DNA of 64,000 nt from NCBI GenBank assembly GCA_946406115.1, contig OX291545.1:9500001-9564000 (forward strand), read 5' to 3'. The notes under the pieces were generated by a model that did no database searches, was not told the DNA's origin, and saw only the letters and a list, made by a program, of their open reading frames with translations. Numbering within the stretch: position 1 is the first letter of the stretch; each line of letters begins with the position of its first letter. Below are positions 11,857 to 23,408 of this stretch, one piece after another. The position numbers and the translations under genes were made by a program. The DNA is from Apoda limacodes. Taxonomy: Eukaryota; Arthropoda; Insecta; Lepidoptera; Limacodidae.

Positions 11857-12230
11857 CTACCTAATTCCGACCTCGGACTTAACTTCGTAACTGGACGTAT
11901 TTGCATGAAATTTAGCCGATAAAGTATGGTTAAAGATAAAAATTTTATTCCGCTTAAGAGTTCCCACAGATATTCGATATACATGGCGATTAAGTATAGA
12001 AAAACTCTTTCGTGTTAAGTATTTGCTGAATACGTTCTCAATGTATGTACGTAATCCGTGTTTGACTGTTTCGCTTGGATAACAGTACTGGAATGAATTT
12101 CGTCGTAGGCGACCCACTGCGGTCATTGACCGCTGCGTCGTCGCCGCCGCCGCCGGCATTGCAAGTACAACTACACATAAGAAGTACCTTAATTAAGGGC
12201 TTGATCTCCAAGTCGGGCAAAGTTTGTTTT
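11857..12230 (-). other. Coding-like GC-rich patch, strand unresolved
   Basis: Between 12040 and 12230 the composition shifts to GC-rich with a run of CCG/GCC. The longest frame is on the minus strand: about 100 codons from 12159, beginning MPAAAATTQRSMTAVGRLRR and ending at 11857, with no recognisable domain. A plus-strand frame over the same DNA (GDPLRSLTAASSPPPPALQV) is also open. The minus frame lies downstream of, and on the same strand as, the first exon at 12891-12948, so it could be an exon of that gene, but I could not find a clearly phased splice pair. It could equally be non-coding. Confidence 0.2.
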
Positions 12231-12771
12231 TTTTATTATAAGGTATGTGCATTGTGCAAGCGTTTTTGCGGCTTTGCTTGTGCAGAATTAATTATTTTTC
12301 CTTACTTAAAATGCAAAATATCTTTCTGCCAACTTTAAAAAGGTAACAGAACAGTTTTTTATGATGTTACAGATGTAAATAATTGGACAGACTTGCACAA
12401 AGTTAGCCCATAGTATGAACCATTTCTGTAGCTCCAACTTTTACAACAGTGACAACTTTTTAAATTATAAAATTTGTCTGATCCTATTTTAATTATGCTC
12501 TGCCTGACCTGGCGAACGATGTTTGGTTATTTTATATTGTTAGCCTCTTCTTGAAATGTAGGTATACACCTGAAATTTCCAATTTAAATACTCTAATCAG
12601 TATTTATGTTAGAAAATCGTTTAGAGATTGGTGAGACGGGTGACTCTGTTTATACAACGTAGGATATAAAGAATTTAAGTAACCTTAATCATTCATCCCT
12701 AAAACACAGACTATCTCATCTATACCACGAACACAGTAGCGCAAAAGTATATAATTATAATGTATAATTTG

Positions 12772-12802
12772 TATAGTGTATAATCACAAATTATACACTA
12801 TA
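12772..12802. repeat. 13-bp perfect hairpin
   Basis: tatagtgtataat at 12772-12784, loop cacaa, then the exact reverse complement at 12790-12802. It lies in the inferred first intron of the minus-strand gene. Confidence 0.85.
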
Positions 12803-12890
12803 TTAATTAAGGGTCATCTCTAAAATATACAAATTATATTCCATTCGTCATTACGAAATAACTCTATATTACAATGCGAAAGGTACTTAC

Positions 12891-12948
12891 ATTCGGGACT
12901 GATGTCTAGGAGCACTACTTTGGATTGAGCTTCAATTTCCGCCGGCAT
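12891..12948 (-). CDS. First coding exon of an unidentified host gene
   Basis: Reading the minus strand, 'caataacaATG' gives a good insect start context at 12948. The 58-nt exon encodes MPAEIEAQSKVVLLDISPE plus one base, ending at a consensus donor (GAAT|GTAAGTACC; intron begins at 12890), so it is phase 1. The codons are balanced, unlike the AT-rich surroundings, and a GC-rich promoter-like region lies directly upstream. The remaining exons must lie left of 12890 on the minus strand; the intron is long and full of repeats, and no partner exon could be fixed. I do not recognise the protein. There is no signal peptide or transmembrane segment in this short N-terminus. Confidence 0.55.
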
Positions 12949-13215
12949 TGTTATTGATTTGGCACAAATTTACTTCCTAAAAACACCACACTGGTTTTGG
13001 AAAAAACAAAACTAAATTCCTTTTTCAAATTTGATTTATTCGTACGTACGAACGTAAAAAAATAAAGTTTCTGTGATTATTTTTAAAATAATAAATAGCG
13101 TGTCACTGGCCGGTGCGGGCTTACGGAATGCGACGCGCGAGGTTGGATAGCGTGCAAGTGATACTGGTCGGGTCGGGTGCACAACAAAATATACGCTTGC
13201 GCGCATTAAATATCT
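12949..13215 (-). promoter_or_regulatory. Promoter and 5'UTR of the 12.9-kb gene
   Basis: A GC-rich block at 13100-13210 with several CpGs (gcgacgcgcgaggttgg) stands out from AT-rich flanks. Towards the start codon on the minus strand come initiator-like CCAGT sites ('gaccagtatcacttg', 'ggccagtgacacg', 'aaaccagtgtggtg') and a TTATTTTAAAAATAA box-like segment. The leader runs directly into the ATG exon without an apparent intron. The transcription start cannot be chosen from sequence alone. Confidence 0.4.
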
Positions 13216-13219
13216 TCAT

Positions 13220-13830
13220 CTGTTATCCAACGGCCATGTAGATGCGCTTTAGCGACATCAAGATCAATTTTTTACAGCAGTTGATGCAACTTCTTTTGCG
13301 TAACAATGCAGCGAACAGGGTGTTGTATGAGATTGTGCACGTTGGCTGATAAGAGTTTTTTTCGATAGTAATCTACGGAGGTACTGATGATTTTGAAATA
13401 TTTTCAAAGTAGGTACCTATCTAAATCTCTTTTTCATTATTTTTTTCATAGATTCCTACCTCTAGTGTGTCTGAAAAGAAGATAGATTATTTCTATTTAT
13501 ATATATAATATACTTATAGATTATATCTATAAATATAATACACTTGTAAATTATTATAAGTTGTATCTAAGTACTTAAAGATCGCCCATGAAGGATTGGT
13601 ATTTTTTTAGATTCATATACTAGTAGCATATAAGCTCCCTAGTGGTTGTTTGTATTATATATATGTTATAGTCAAAGGGCGAAATGCGTCAAATCTGAGG
13701 ATTGACTAGTCAAAGCGCGTTTCATACAAACTTAAAATCTAACGAAAAAACTTATTGTTTTAAGTTAGGTTAGTAAAGACGTTTAAATTAAACACTAATA
13801 TTATAAAGAGGATAAATTTGTATTTTTGTG
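13220..13830. other. Upstream non-coding DNA
   Basis: AT-rich sequence between the minus-strand promoter and a LINE tail. Short imperfect AT repeats occur at 13495-13560. No gene was recognised. Confidence 0.4.
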
Positions 13831-13834
13831 TTGT

Positions 13835-14028
13835 GGACTGAGCTCCCTGTCTAGGTTTTCTCTAAGGACTACAGTATGGGGTTCTTCAAGAAAGAAGTTA
13901 TTGGATTTTTGAAGGGTCGGCAACGCGCGGTTTATACCTCTGGTGGTGTGGTCCATAGGCCACGGTGACCGCTTACCATCAGGCGGACCGTGTGCTTGTT
14001 TGCCACATTAGTGGTAAAAAAAAAATAT
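13835..14028 (+). mobile_element. CR1/Jockey-type LINE 3' end
   Basis: A plus-strand copy of the tail seen at 611-835: 'ggttttctctaaggactaca' through 'aagttattggatttttgaag' encodes the F..EDYSMGFFKKEVIGFLKG C-terminus. The 3'UTR 'taccatcaggcggaccgtg...gtttgccacattagtggt' and an A-run follow. The frame is broken near its end, and only about 60 codons of ORF2 remain. Confidence 0.8.
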
Positions 14029-14559
14029 ACTCCTAAACTACTGCACCGATTTCAAAGATTCTTTCACCATTAGAAAGCTACATTATCCCTGAGAACATAG
14101 GCTATATTTATTACTAGGAAGAATTAGGGATCCCTATAAAACTTTAATAATGTAAACCAAGGTCTAAAAAAAAAGTATAAAATGTCTTTCATTACATGCG
14201 CTGCGGAAACTATTGATGATAAAACAAAAAAATGTTCTACAATATTATGCGCGATACCATATGTCCAACTATTGTAGTTACGTCACTATAAATACTTTTT
14301 TACATATAAAAAATTGACAGAAATGCCGACCAAAATCAGACATGTTATGCATACTTTTGTATTAATCTATATCTAAATAAATCATTTCGTATTCAAGATT
14401 GTTTCAATACCTGTAGATTACTACCGTTCAAAATATATTACGAATTTAAAAATGTCAATCTAAACAAAATACTAATAGAAAAATAAACGCCCGCGCGCCC
14501 CTTCCTCCCTACGCAGCGGACGCAACCGATATTGAATATTTTCCCTTTTTTCAGGGAGC

Positions 14560-15186
14560 GCTAGCGTCGTCTATGCGTTATTTAAACGCAACCTTCATAA
14601 ACTCCAGACCATATAAAACCGCTTCCTCAGAGCGGCCACCGAAGCCTCCTGGTACGTCCGGAATGCGGACCTACATAGGGACTTCGAGCTGCCCTTGTTT
14701 CCCCAATATCTTAAAAACCTGGCAGTCCGCTTTTCCGAGCGTACACAAAATCACCTGAACCGATTAATTGTGCAATCCACAACCTCTCATCCCCCCGACG
14801 CGGTTGAAAAACAATTGTTAGGCGGCCTCGGAACGTACTAACGGCCTTAGACGACGATCTGCTATCCGGATAGCGAGACTAGTCTCAACGACCTCTCTAA
14901 ATAGGGCCTCCCCTCTAACACGACGCCGACGTCCCCAAGTTCGTCGGCGACCGGACGGATACACGAGGTATTAAAGAGAGCCGGGGTGCTTCTCGCCCCC
15001 TCTCACTCGCAATCGCAACCGCGTAACGGGGAACTCCCCTCCTGGCGCTGATTCACCTTCAGGTTCTAGGCTCATGTTGGTCGAAAGGACGACCCCAATA
15101 ACGACAACCCAAGCCGAGGCGCGAGGCCCGAGGAGCGTTGGGCGTTATATGGGCTAAAACTTGTTTGGAGAGAAAATAAAAAAAAG
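14560..15186 (+). mobile_element. Jockey-clade LINE: ORF2 C-terminus plus 3'UTR
   Basis: The block is much more GC-rich than its flanks. It opens inside ORF2 and encodes a Jockey-type C-terminal zone to 14841 (separate entry). A ~330-bp GC-rich 3'UTR (including 'gccggggtgcttctcgcccc') ends in an A-rich tail at 15173-15186. The 5' part (endonuclease, RT core) is absent, as in a 5'-truncated insertion. It is unrelated to the CR1/Jockey-like tail family that dominates the window. Confidence 0.8.
14563..14841 (+). pseudogene. Jockey ORF2 C-terminal fragment with one stop
   Basis: Frame from agc at 14563: SVVYALFKRNLHKLQ, then an in-frame TAA, then a continuous frame with NRFLRAATEASWYVRN, ADLHRDFELPLF, PQYLKNLA and SERTQNHLN, ending at TAA 14839-14841. 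The order W(Y/F)VRN-DLHRD is the conserved region that follows the RT domain in Jockey ORF2 proteins. It covers 93 codons against the ~900 of a full ORF2. A single internal stop suggests a fairly young but dead copy. Confidence 0.85.
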
Positions 15187-15189
15187 TCT

Positions 15190-15810
15190 AGAGATGAAAA
15201 ATGTTCGTACTTCACACATCCTCACGCGACGATCGATCGGTAGATCGAAACAGATTGACGCCGAGTGGCTTGATGAAACTGACGTTTATCTTCAACGAAG
15301 CACAGTGCCAATTGCAAGATTCTTATCCAGTTGTTAGTGTTGAAGACAGTCTTGCTTATCCGTGGTCCGAGGACAATGTATATTAAATATGTTCATTTAC
15401 TAGTAAAATATATATTTGTCGCATGATTACACCATTCCTTTAATATTATTTTTATGTCAGTCAAAACCAACCTGCAATCTTTCTGTCTGAACATTTTTAA
15501 TAAACTAAAAATACACGTGATTTTTGGGGTTAAAACATGCTAAAAAAAACCTCACGGGATTAATGGACGGCCCCTCAGAACGTTGCGCCGGCGCTCAGTT
15601 AAAAATTTGCTTCGGTTTATTGATTTACTAAATAAGGTCAGTGTCAGTCTGAAGTAGCTTTGTCGTTAACCTCGCTTCAAGCGTAGTTTCATTTTGTCAA
15701 AAAGTTTCGGACAAACTTTAAAATGGAATGTATAAATGTACTCAATAATTATTTTTATTGTAGGCGCTTGCGATATACCTACAAAAGCCGTAACTAATTG
15801 GTACCCAATG
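15190..15810. other. No gene recognised
   Basis: AT-rich, apart from short CpG-containing patches near 15230 and 15580. An open frame at 15201-15386 on the plus strand begins in LINE-flanking DNA and shows no domain. Confidence 0.35.
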
Positions 15811-15814
15811 AATA

Positions 15815-16172
15815 AAAATTAGCCAAGTACGAGTCGGACTCGCGCACGAAGGGTTCCGTACAATTATCTATCAAAGCGGAAAATTTGTTTTATTTTCATT
15901 TTTTTTTTTTAAAGTAAATATCTAACTAAATATTCTGTGAATGTAGACGCTTGAGTCTACTTGTGGCCGTTATCAATATTGAGCAAAAACGAGCAAAAAA
16001 AATCACGTTTGTTTTATGTGAGCCCCCTTAAATATTTATTTTATTCTATTTTTTAGTACTTATTTTTATAGCGGCAACAAAAATACATCTTCTTTAAAAA
16101 ATTAACTGTCTAACTATCACGGTTTATGAGATACAGCCTGGTGACAGCCCTTTGGGTACGGAACCTTAATAA
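15815..16172. mobile_element. GGTTCCGT-type interspersed repeat, copy 2
   Basis: Starts 'gccaagtacgagtcggactc', 'agggttccgtac' and ends 'acagccctttgggtacggaacc'. Between them lie 'gagcaaaaaaaatcacgttt' and 'gtctaactatcacggtttat'. The order matches the reverse complement of 34015-34445. Confidence 0.65.
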
Positions 16173-16266
16173 ACGAAGATCAGGAATACATCATACAAGG
16201 TGGAGTGACGAAATAGCCGCCATAGCAAGGAGAACATGGAGTAGAACATTAATAAGTAAAGAAAAC

Positions 16267-16331
16267 TATGTAGGTATAGGTATAGGTATGTAGGTATAGG
16301 TATAGGTATGTAGGTATAGGTATAGGTATAT
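16267..16331. repeat. 20-bp minisatellite, three units
   Basis: Units of 'tatgtaggtataggtatagg' repeat without mismatch, each containing nested 6-bp 'aggtat' steps. Confidence 0.95.
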
Positions 16332-16585
16332 CAACAATAACATAAACTAGGAATAAGCAGTTTTATTTTTCTCTTCCCAAGGATTTATGTATATTAATGT
16401 GTGCCTTTGAGTATGTCTTCTATTTTTTACGAAATAAAAGTCTAGCCTTTGTCCTTCTCTGTATAGTATCCCTGTATAGTATACTATAGTACTTAGTATA
16501 GTATAAGTTTTTAGCTCAATTGAAGGCTCCTGTCTGACGTGATGCAGGAACAAACGAACAGACATACTATCGCATTTATAATATA

Positions 16586-16795
16586 CGAGCTTTTGCCCAC
16601 AGTTCCACCCGCTCTAAATTCGGTCATCGGTGTAGAATTTAACTCTTCAATTATGGAAAAAAAAACGGATAATACTTGACTTTTTCAAGTAGCTTATGTC
16701 CTCAAATTTCATCTTCATCGGTACAGCAGTTTGAGCGTGAAGGGGAAACACACAGAGTTACTTTCGCATTTATAATATTTATTAAGTATTATAAT
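16586..16795 (-). mobile_element. Decayed Helitron
   Basis: Plus-strand order is 'cttttgcccacagttccacc', 'ctaaattcggtcatcggtgt', 'caagtagcttatgtcctc', 'cggtacagcagtttgagcgt', 'gagttactttcgcatttata'. That is the reverse of the Helitron order seen elsewhere, so the element reads on the minus strand. The expected terminal CTAG is CTCG here. Confidence 0.65.
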
Positions 16796-16799
16796 ATAT

Positions 16800-17790
16800 T
16801 CATGGATAGCATATTAGTATGTATAGTTTTAAGTATATGTATACACAGGATTGTGCAAGTATATAATTATAATGGCGCTAATGCTACTAGTACTATGAAA
16901 TATCGCAATACGCTTATATATCTGAATTCCTTCACACTATGACGATACTTGACTCTTCACATGATGCGATCTCTGTACTACATAAGAACAAAAAAAATAT
17001 TTGACATGTTTCACTTTGGTTTTAGTAGCCTACTAACTTATTTACATTACCTGCTAGTACATTTTTTTTCAATACATATTGTATAGTTGTTAGCTGATTA
17101 TCAAAGTATTGTATTATTACTTTAAATATAACTTCTTGCCACCTTTTTTTGGCAGAAATTAACATTGTTTACATTGATCGACGATTCAAAATTGTTCTCA
17201 GAGACCTATTTGAATAAATATTGTTTTATTTGATTTGCAGAGGCGCGGGTGTCCTTTTTTTGTGATGCATTAAAGCAAATAATATTCAAATATATAAAGA
17301 GGTAAAGTTTAGGTTAAGAGGTTAAGCAAGAGATACTCTCCGAAGCTATGTGTACTCCTATTTCAAAAAATTCTTAATATCTCAATATCATCCACACTGC
17401 ATTAATTGCAATTCTCTTTTCATTTAAATTCAGACTTTGTACAGACTACTTATAAGGTTTACGTTAATTTTTAAGCTAATCTTTGTAAGTACTCATACAA
17501 TAGAAACATACATTTTTTGTTATAAGCATCCTACTTTAATGATGTGGCCAAACGTAGATTTAACCTACATATTATTGAACGTTGACGTTTCAACCATATG
17601 GTCAGTCTGAGCTGGCTATATCATGAAATACGACCATTTCATGAAATAGTCGATCACATTAAGAAATCATTTCTAAGATCTGGCCACGACATATACATAC
17701 ATGTATATATACGCTCGTTTTTTTTCTGCTAATACTTTTAACGTTTAGGGAGTCATAAACGAAAAAAAAAAATTCTATGTCTGTTTTTCA
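16800..17790. other. No gene recognised
   Basis: AT-rich non-coding DNA; open frames up to ~90 codons at its left edge run through the Helitron and are incidental. Confidence 0.35.
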
Positions 17791-17797
17791 TGCTGTA

Positions 17798-18090
17798 CTA
17801 GCTGTTGCGCGCGTTTTCACTCGCACCCTAAATTCGGTTATCGGTGTAGGATTTTAATTTCAATAGAGAAAATATTAATTTAATATTACAGAAAAAAAAT
17901 GACTCACACTTGTTGTTTTCAAGTAGCCTATGTCCTTTCCCGGGACTCGAACTATCTCCATGTCAAAGCCCGCGTTTCCACCCGCCCTTAATTCGATTAT
18001 CGGTATAAGATTTCAACGGCAACTTCTCAATTAATGAAAAAAAGAACCGACTCACGCTTGACGTTATCAATTAGCCTATGTCCTGCCCGG
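17798..18090 (-). mobile_element. Two fused Helitron ends in tandem
   Basis: The first copy begins at CTAG (17798-17801, the 3' terminus on the minus strand) and breaks after 'gactcgaactatctccatgt' near 17957. A second copy starts immediately with 'gcccgcgtttccacccgccc' and runs to about 18090. Both show the 'ttcg[g/a]ttatcggt' and 'gtagcctatgtcct' blocks. Head-to-tail Helitron fragments are common because 3' ends can be bypassed or reused during rolling-circle replication. Confidence 0.65.
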
Positions 18091-18905
18091 AAAAGCAGCG
18101 CCACATAAACTATAATATTTAAAATTTTACATTTACATTTTTTAAATTTTGTGATTCCATAATAACTTCTAACAAATCAACGGTTGAGTCATCATTTTTG
18201 CATCACCTCTATGTCTTAATTATTTAATTCTTCATTTTCTTCCAATCTTATCTGGTGGGAGTATTGGCGTGGGCTTTTTAAATCCGTTTGGTTTTAAAAC
18301 CCTTTGTATGCATTTTTAACGTTCTATCTAATGTGTCGTTACCAAGCCACAAATTTCACAATGAATTAAGTTGTGGGATATGATAATTATGGAGTCGCAA
18401 TCAATACAGCGAATGTTCAAATGATTGTCGTACATTCATTCTTTGCCGTTTAGGAGAAAATCAGTGCCCCACCGACTGCAGTGCCACCAGCCGGGTCTGT
18501 TTGTGAATTCAATCCTTGCAGACCCACTCGAACGTACACAAAAATATCATAAACATCTTCCCCGCCGTTTAGGAGATCAATGACACACCGATTGCAGTGC
18601 CACCTACCGGGTCCAATTGTATTTTCAAACCATCCAGGAATCCATTGAAATATTCAGACAAATTTTCACCCTAATCGGTTCAGCCGTTTAGGAGTTAGAT
18701 GACAAACACACAGAAGATTATACGTAGGAAAAAAACCTACTTACACTTGATGTTTTCAAGTAGCCTATGTCCTTTCCCGGGACTCGAACTATCTCCATGC
18801 CTAATTTCATCCTAATCAGTACAGTGGTTCAAGCGTGAAGAGGTAACAGACAGACTATTATCTGTTATTAACAAGTCTAATAATTGTAATATTTATGATA
18901 GTAAC
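18091..18905 (-). mobile_element. Helitron-linked segment with internal minisatellite
   Basis: Two and a half units of about 116 bp (anchors at 18460 and 18576, partial at ~18660) carry 'gccgtttaggag', 'gactgcagtgccacc', 'ccgggtc' and 'aatccttgcagacccactcg'. They are followed at 18735-18870 by the Helitron-type 5' segment 'gttttcaagtagcctatgtc' ... 'ggttcaagcgtgaagaggta'. A second copy with four units is at 41520-42390. No proteins are encoded. Confidence 0.6.
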
Positions 18906-19019
18906 AACTGATATTGATATTTCAACTGTTGCCATGATACCTAACTTTCATATATGTATATTAAACATGAGTATAATTCTTCTGTAAAGTGGAACAAGCT
19001 TTTCTGACCTTTTGACCAT

Positions 19020-19490
19020 GGGTGCTTCGTCGCTAGTGTCGTTGTAAGTTCATACCATTTGAATAAGGCGTAGGTGGTGCTGTAATCGGGTTCTACGATT
19101 TTTTTATTTTGATGGATTCTGATGATGTTTTTTGTTTATATTCGAGTGGTTCCCTGGATGGCTTAAACTCACTTTTATACACGGTAGGCGGAGCTGCAAT
19201 CGTATAAGAGTAAATATTTTTTTTATTATTGTTAGACAGATTAAGATGATATGGACGCTTGTAACACCAGGGGTATCACTCGCGCGTTGCCGACCTTTCA
19301 GAAATCCAATAACTTCTTTGAATGGGTCCTTGGATGGCTTAGATTTTTAATAGGACCCGTTAGGTGGCGCTGCAATCAAGTTCTGGGATTTTTTCTAGGA
19401 TATCTTCGTTATAACTATATTATATTCAACATCATGAGTACAGATAAAACATAGGTATATATCTATTGGTGGCGCTGGTTGCCAGCTTCA
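19020..19490. repeat. Degenerate repeat block around 'ggtggcgctgcaatc', with LINE scrap
   Basis: Three related segments at about 19070, 19184 and 19361 share 'taggtggcgctgcaatcg' followed by a T-rich tract, and 'tccttggatggctta' occurs twice (about 19152 and 19330). A 75-bp minus-strand LINE tail (19250-19325: 'acaccaggggtatcactcgc', encoding a VIGFLKGRQRA-like end) interrupts the block. Confidence 0.5.
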
Positions 19491-19494
19491 TACA

Positions 19495-21350
19495 TGCCCC
19501 TTAATTACCTATTTAGCAACACCACTCATTTCATATATGAAATACCTGTAAAGGTATAAAGTTGGCAACGACATGACATGTCTAGTAAAAATATAAAAAT
19601 TATGTACTATAAATATAACTGTGCCATCTATTGACGAGTAGTAGAACTAACATAACATCCATCTCAATCACGGTAGAAAAGAAAAGGTAAGTTGAATTTA
19701 TTTAAGTAATTATACTCGATAATAGAGTTCACTACTGATATTAAAACGACCTTTGTGTTTTTTTTTAATTTCACAGCGATTTTTCTACATTTTAGGAAAT
19801 GCTGGGAAGGAGCAGTGCTACGTCAAATACTAGCTGTTATCCTTGACTCTACCCGTGCTTAAGTCAAAACTTTTATCTGAAAATTCCTCTACTGTTTTGA
19901 ATAGGTTACCTATTTATAAGCTACAACAATAGTAAGTACACTTATTTTATGCCATGGCCATGGTCGCACGCAGAGGGGAGTGTTGAGGTTTTAATAAGGT
20001 CACTATTTGTTATTTTTGACTTTTTAAATCGTTTCCGCCAGTGAACGACACAGATTGCCGCTGTTCATAGCGTGCATGTAAGGTAAAGGGCCCTAAATTC
20101 GTGCTTAGTACGTTATTTCGTAAGTTTTTGTTTCTGGAGTTAAAATAAGCAACTCAAATGTTTTTTTTAAATTATACATTTCCAGAAAATCTCTATTATA
20201 TAACCTGTCGAAACTGCGTGAAACATGAAGCCTGGAACTCTCATTCGGCAACAAAGAGCTGTACAAGGCCTTCGTATTGCTTAAAACCGTAAGGTCAAGC
20301 ACTGGACTTCTTAAGCTTACTTAAAGGCAAATGTAAGCCTTTTTAAATGAAACTTATGGTTCCACTGTTTAATATTTTTAGACAATTAATTTGAGATATA
20401 TATTATGGTATTTGTTAGCATAGAATTTATAAAAATTATGATAAACTGACTCACGAAATAGCGTTTGTTTTCCGTATGAACTAGGGGAGTTCGTGATATT
20501 CCCGAAGTAAGGTTATTTTAGTATCTTTTTATTGCTTGTGCAATTTCTAAATAAACAAAATAGTTTAAATGTAATTTGTTGGGGGTTGGGGGGGAAGTTA
20601 ACACAAAACTCCCAGTGGGTCTGCTACTGAGAAAAGTAGATGATGACGAGCAAATGCCTATGTCTTATAAAGAACCTAATAATTAATTAGTTATTGCATT
20701 CAGTAGGGAGTTTAGTCAAAAAATATATAGTCCCAATCCTTTCAAGGAAGGATTATAAGGACCACACTGGGTCAAAGGTTTTGTTAAATGAAACCCAAAC
20801 GCGAGTCCTAGGGTATGTTAAGTGCTAACCACAGCACGCGCAAGAGAAGGGAAAAATCGAAGTTGGTCTAAAAGTTTTTCGAAAAAAAAAACAATAACAG
20901 GACGTTCTGCGAAATCGTCACAGATTTTCAATTGCGACTATTTATACTACGAATATTTCTATATAAAATTGTCAATAAGTAACTTTAAAAGAACACTTAT
21001 CTAACTTTAAAACTATATCCCGAAATAACAGACACGAAATAACGAACTTAGGAACAGAGCCATATTTTATCACGAAACAGGGTTCAAATAAGGAGCCTGT
21101 AAGAAAATTTATAAAAATCAATTGAACGAAAACAATATAATTAATGAAATTAAATGCTCCCAAGAAACCAATCTTTACTAAACAAAAGCTTCTAAACTGA
21201 TATTATATCTAGGAAAGGAATTAAAACCTACTTTAGGTAATTACTCAAGATGGATAGGTTTTTTAATCCTGTAGGTTTGGAATTTTAGGTAATCGAAAAA
21301 TATTATAGGTTTTACTACAATAGGGATTTTGTTGACACTAAAGTCACAAA
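19495..21350. other. No gene recognised
   Basis: AT-rich DNA with scattered open frames below 70 codons and no recognisable domain or element end. Identical phrases 'agtcacaaaaagtt' at 21341 and 21359 make a tiny direct repeat at the right edge. Confidence 0.35.
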
Positions 21351-21399
21351 AAGTTTTTAGTCACAAAAAGTTAATAGTGAATACTCAGATCGCAACTTT

Positions 21400-21860
21400 G
21401 CAACATCGAAGTGAGTAAAATCATTCGCCAAATTGATACGAATTTCCGAAATGTATGGCAGCCGCGGCTCCCGGAAAAAAAATCGCGCGTCCAGTAGAGG
21501 CACATGACTAATAGATTTAATCATGTGGTAGAGGTGCGATCCGGCGCGCATCGGAACCGAGCGGCGGACGTGAGAAATTTCTTAAGGCCGCTCCAGACTC
21601 ACGGTGAAAAGCCCCGAGAAGCGTAAATGTGAGTGGTTTTGCCCCTCCGCGTTCTCGCGCTTTCCTGTTCTTCAATCGATGTCGGTATTTTGACCCGCGG
21701 GGTTATCACCAATCTTGCGGGAGCAGAGCAAGAGCCTAATATTTCGCAATCATCGCTGTCAAACACCAATTTCGAATTATGAAGCAGCGGTCGCGTTGCA
21801 AGTAGCAATAAGTCGACGCTAGCGCCTCTATCAGGCGATTTAGGAGTTAAAAATGCATTT
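21400..21860. other. CpG-rich patch, possible regulatory DNA or decayed repeat
   Basis: Composition rises well above the flanks, with many CpGs (cggcgcgcatcggaaccgag; cgcgttctcgcgctttcctg). Open frames on the minus strand show no domain. The phrase 'ggccgctccagactcacggt' and 'gagaagcgt' resemble, in inverse orientation, 25365-25400 ('cttctcgccttcgagtctgg'), so both may be copies of one repeat family. A promoter role is possible but unsupported. Confidence 0.3.
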
Positions 21861-22269
21861 TCAATCGCTACGCGTCATAGAAAGCTCCAAAATCGGAATT
21901 ATGAATGACAACAATCACGATTAGCGAGTGGTTAGCAAGCCATATGAACTGTCAAATTTGCGTTTACCTTTTTAATGGCTGCAAACTGATCGCTTTCTGA
22001 TTGCAAAGCTAATATCAAATTAATTAAAGACTTTAGACATTTTCAAAACATTGATTGTTAAATCAGATATCCGCAAAAAATTAATCAAAGTTAAGTAACA
22101 CAACAGAAACCAGTGTGCGAGGTCAGAATACGCTTTGTCGTACCTAATACAATTTTCTGTTTAAAATAGTGTTTTGGTTAATTTTGTGTGTGTTTGTGAA
22201 TTTTAACTCGCTAATAATAGTGAAAAGAATACCAGAGACATTGTCTGTGCTGATTTAAAACTCAAAATT

Positions 22270-23250
22270 GCCTATAAAATACTGTTACCTACTATTAAAG
22301 AATCAAGGAAGTTGACAACATAAGATTACTAAAATCGAAGAAAATTGTATGTATTTAACGGCAAGATACTGGGACCTACTTATTCATTACACCATAAATG
22401 AAGTAGGAAAACTTGCAGTTAAAACCTATAACCTAAAATATACCAAACAATTGAAGTGGTATTTTTTTTGAATTGGGATACCTAACTACCCTTTTTTTTA
22501 TGTTTGGTCAGTTTTCTGCAACACTCACAACAATAGTATTTAATCATTAGGGCAACTCAATTAAAAAAAACAACTTTAAGAATATTACTGTAAACATAGG
22601 TAATCAAAGTGAATTAGAAGAAATCTACCAATTTATATATATTTCTATAAAACTGCCTTACAGCATAGCCTACAGGTGTTCTTAAACACAATATTGCAAT
22701 TAAAAAGTAGTTTTGGAACAAACTTAATCAGCTGATTATTACTCAACAGTAAAATCATTATAAAATATTTGTTGGTCAACTCTAATAATAATCTGTGTGT
22801 GCCAAATTTCATTTCATCATTGTCACTAACTTAAACATATTGTATAAAGCATTAGTAGGATTTCTTCCATTACTCTTTTCAAACCCTAGAATATACTGCT
22901 TAGCTCCAGGACCTACTTATTATAACTTACTGTTTACCTTAATACCATATTGTTTATAGCTAATTTTATAAATTATTTTGCATATAATATGATGAAGATA
23001 TATTACAAGGTTGATATACCTATGCTGTCATGATAGCAAAATGGAATTACAACTGAATTTGTAAATACTGCAACTTTTCTGCAAATAAGAAAGGACAAAG
23101 TGTAGTCAGCAGTACTATCTATATATTAATAAATAAATGTTACAGAGGAATAAATGAAATATATACACAACAAGCACACATGGAATGAAATATTATTGAT
23201 ACCATAATACAACATAATACAATAAACTATAAAAACAATCCCGAATTTTT
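22270..23250. other. No gene recognised
   Basis: Very AT-rich; no frame, repeat end or hairpin stands out. Confidence 0.4.
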
Positions 23251-23254
23251 TGTT

Positions 23255-23325
23255 ATACCACTAAGGTGCCAAACAAGCTTGCCTGATGGTAAACGGTCAC
23301 CACAGAATATGGACACATGCATCAA
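23255..23325 (-). mobile_element. LINE 3'UTR scrap
   Basis: 'taccactaaggtgccaaaca', 'gcttgcctgatggtaaacgg' and 'tcacca' match the 3'UTR of the CR1/Jockey-type family (compare 611-660 and 39080-39135). No coding part remains. Confidence 0.75.
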
Positions 23326-23408
23326 CAAGGGCATAGAACAGCTATGAAATGATAGGTTTTAGTTAAATAATAGCACAAAATAAATTGAGAAGAATTTTTA
23401 TTAAAAAT

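Noticed and set aside
12075..12338. Plus-strand proline-rich frame as a host exon
   Set aside because: It is open because of the local GC-rich CCG run. The splice donor is weak, an equally open minus frame exists, and no domain is visible.
20578..20600. G-quadruplex
   Set aside because: Only two long G-runs are present; four are needed.
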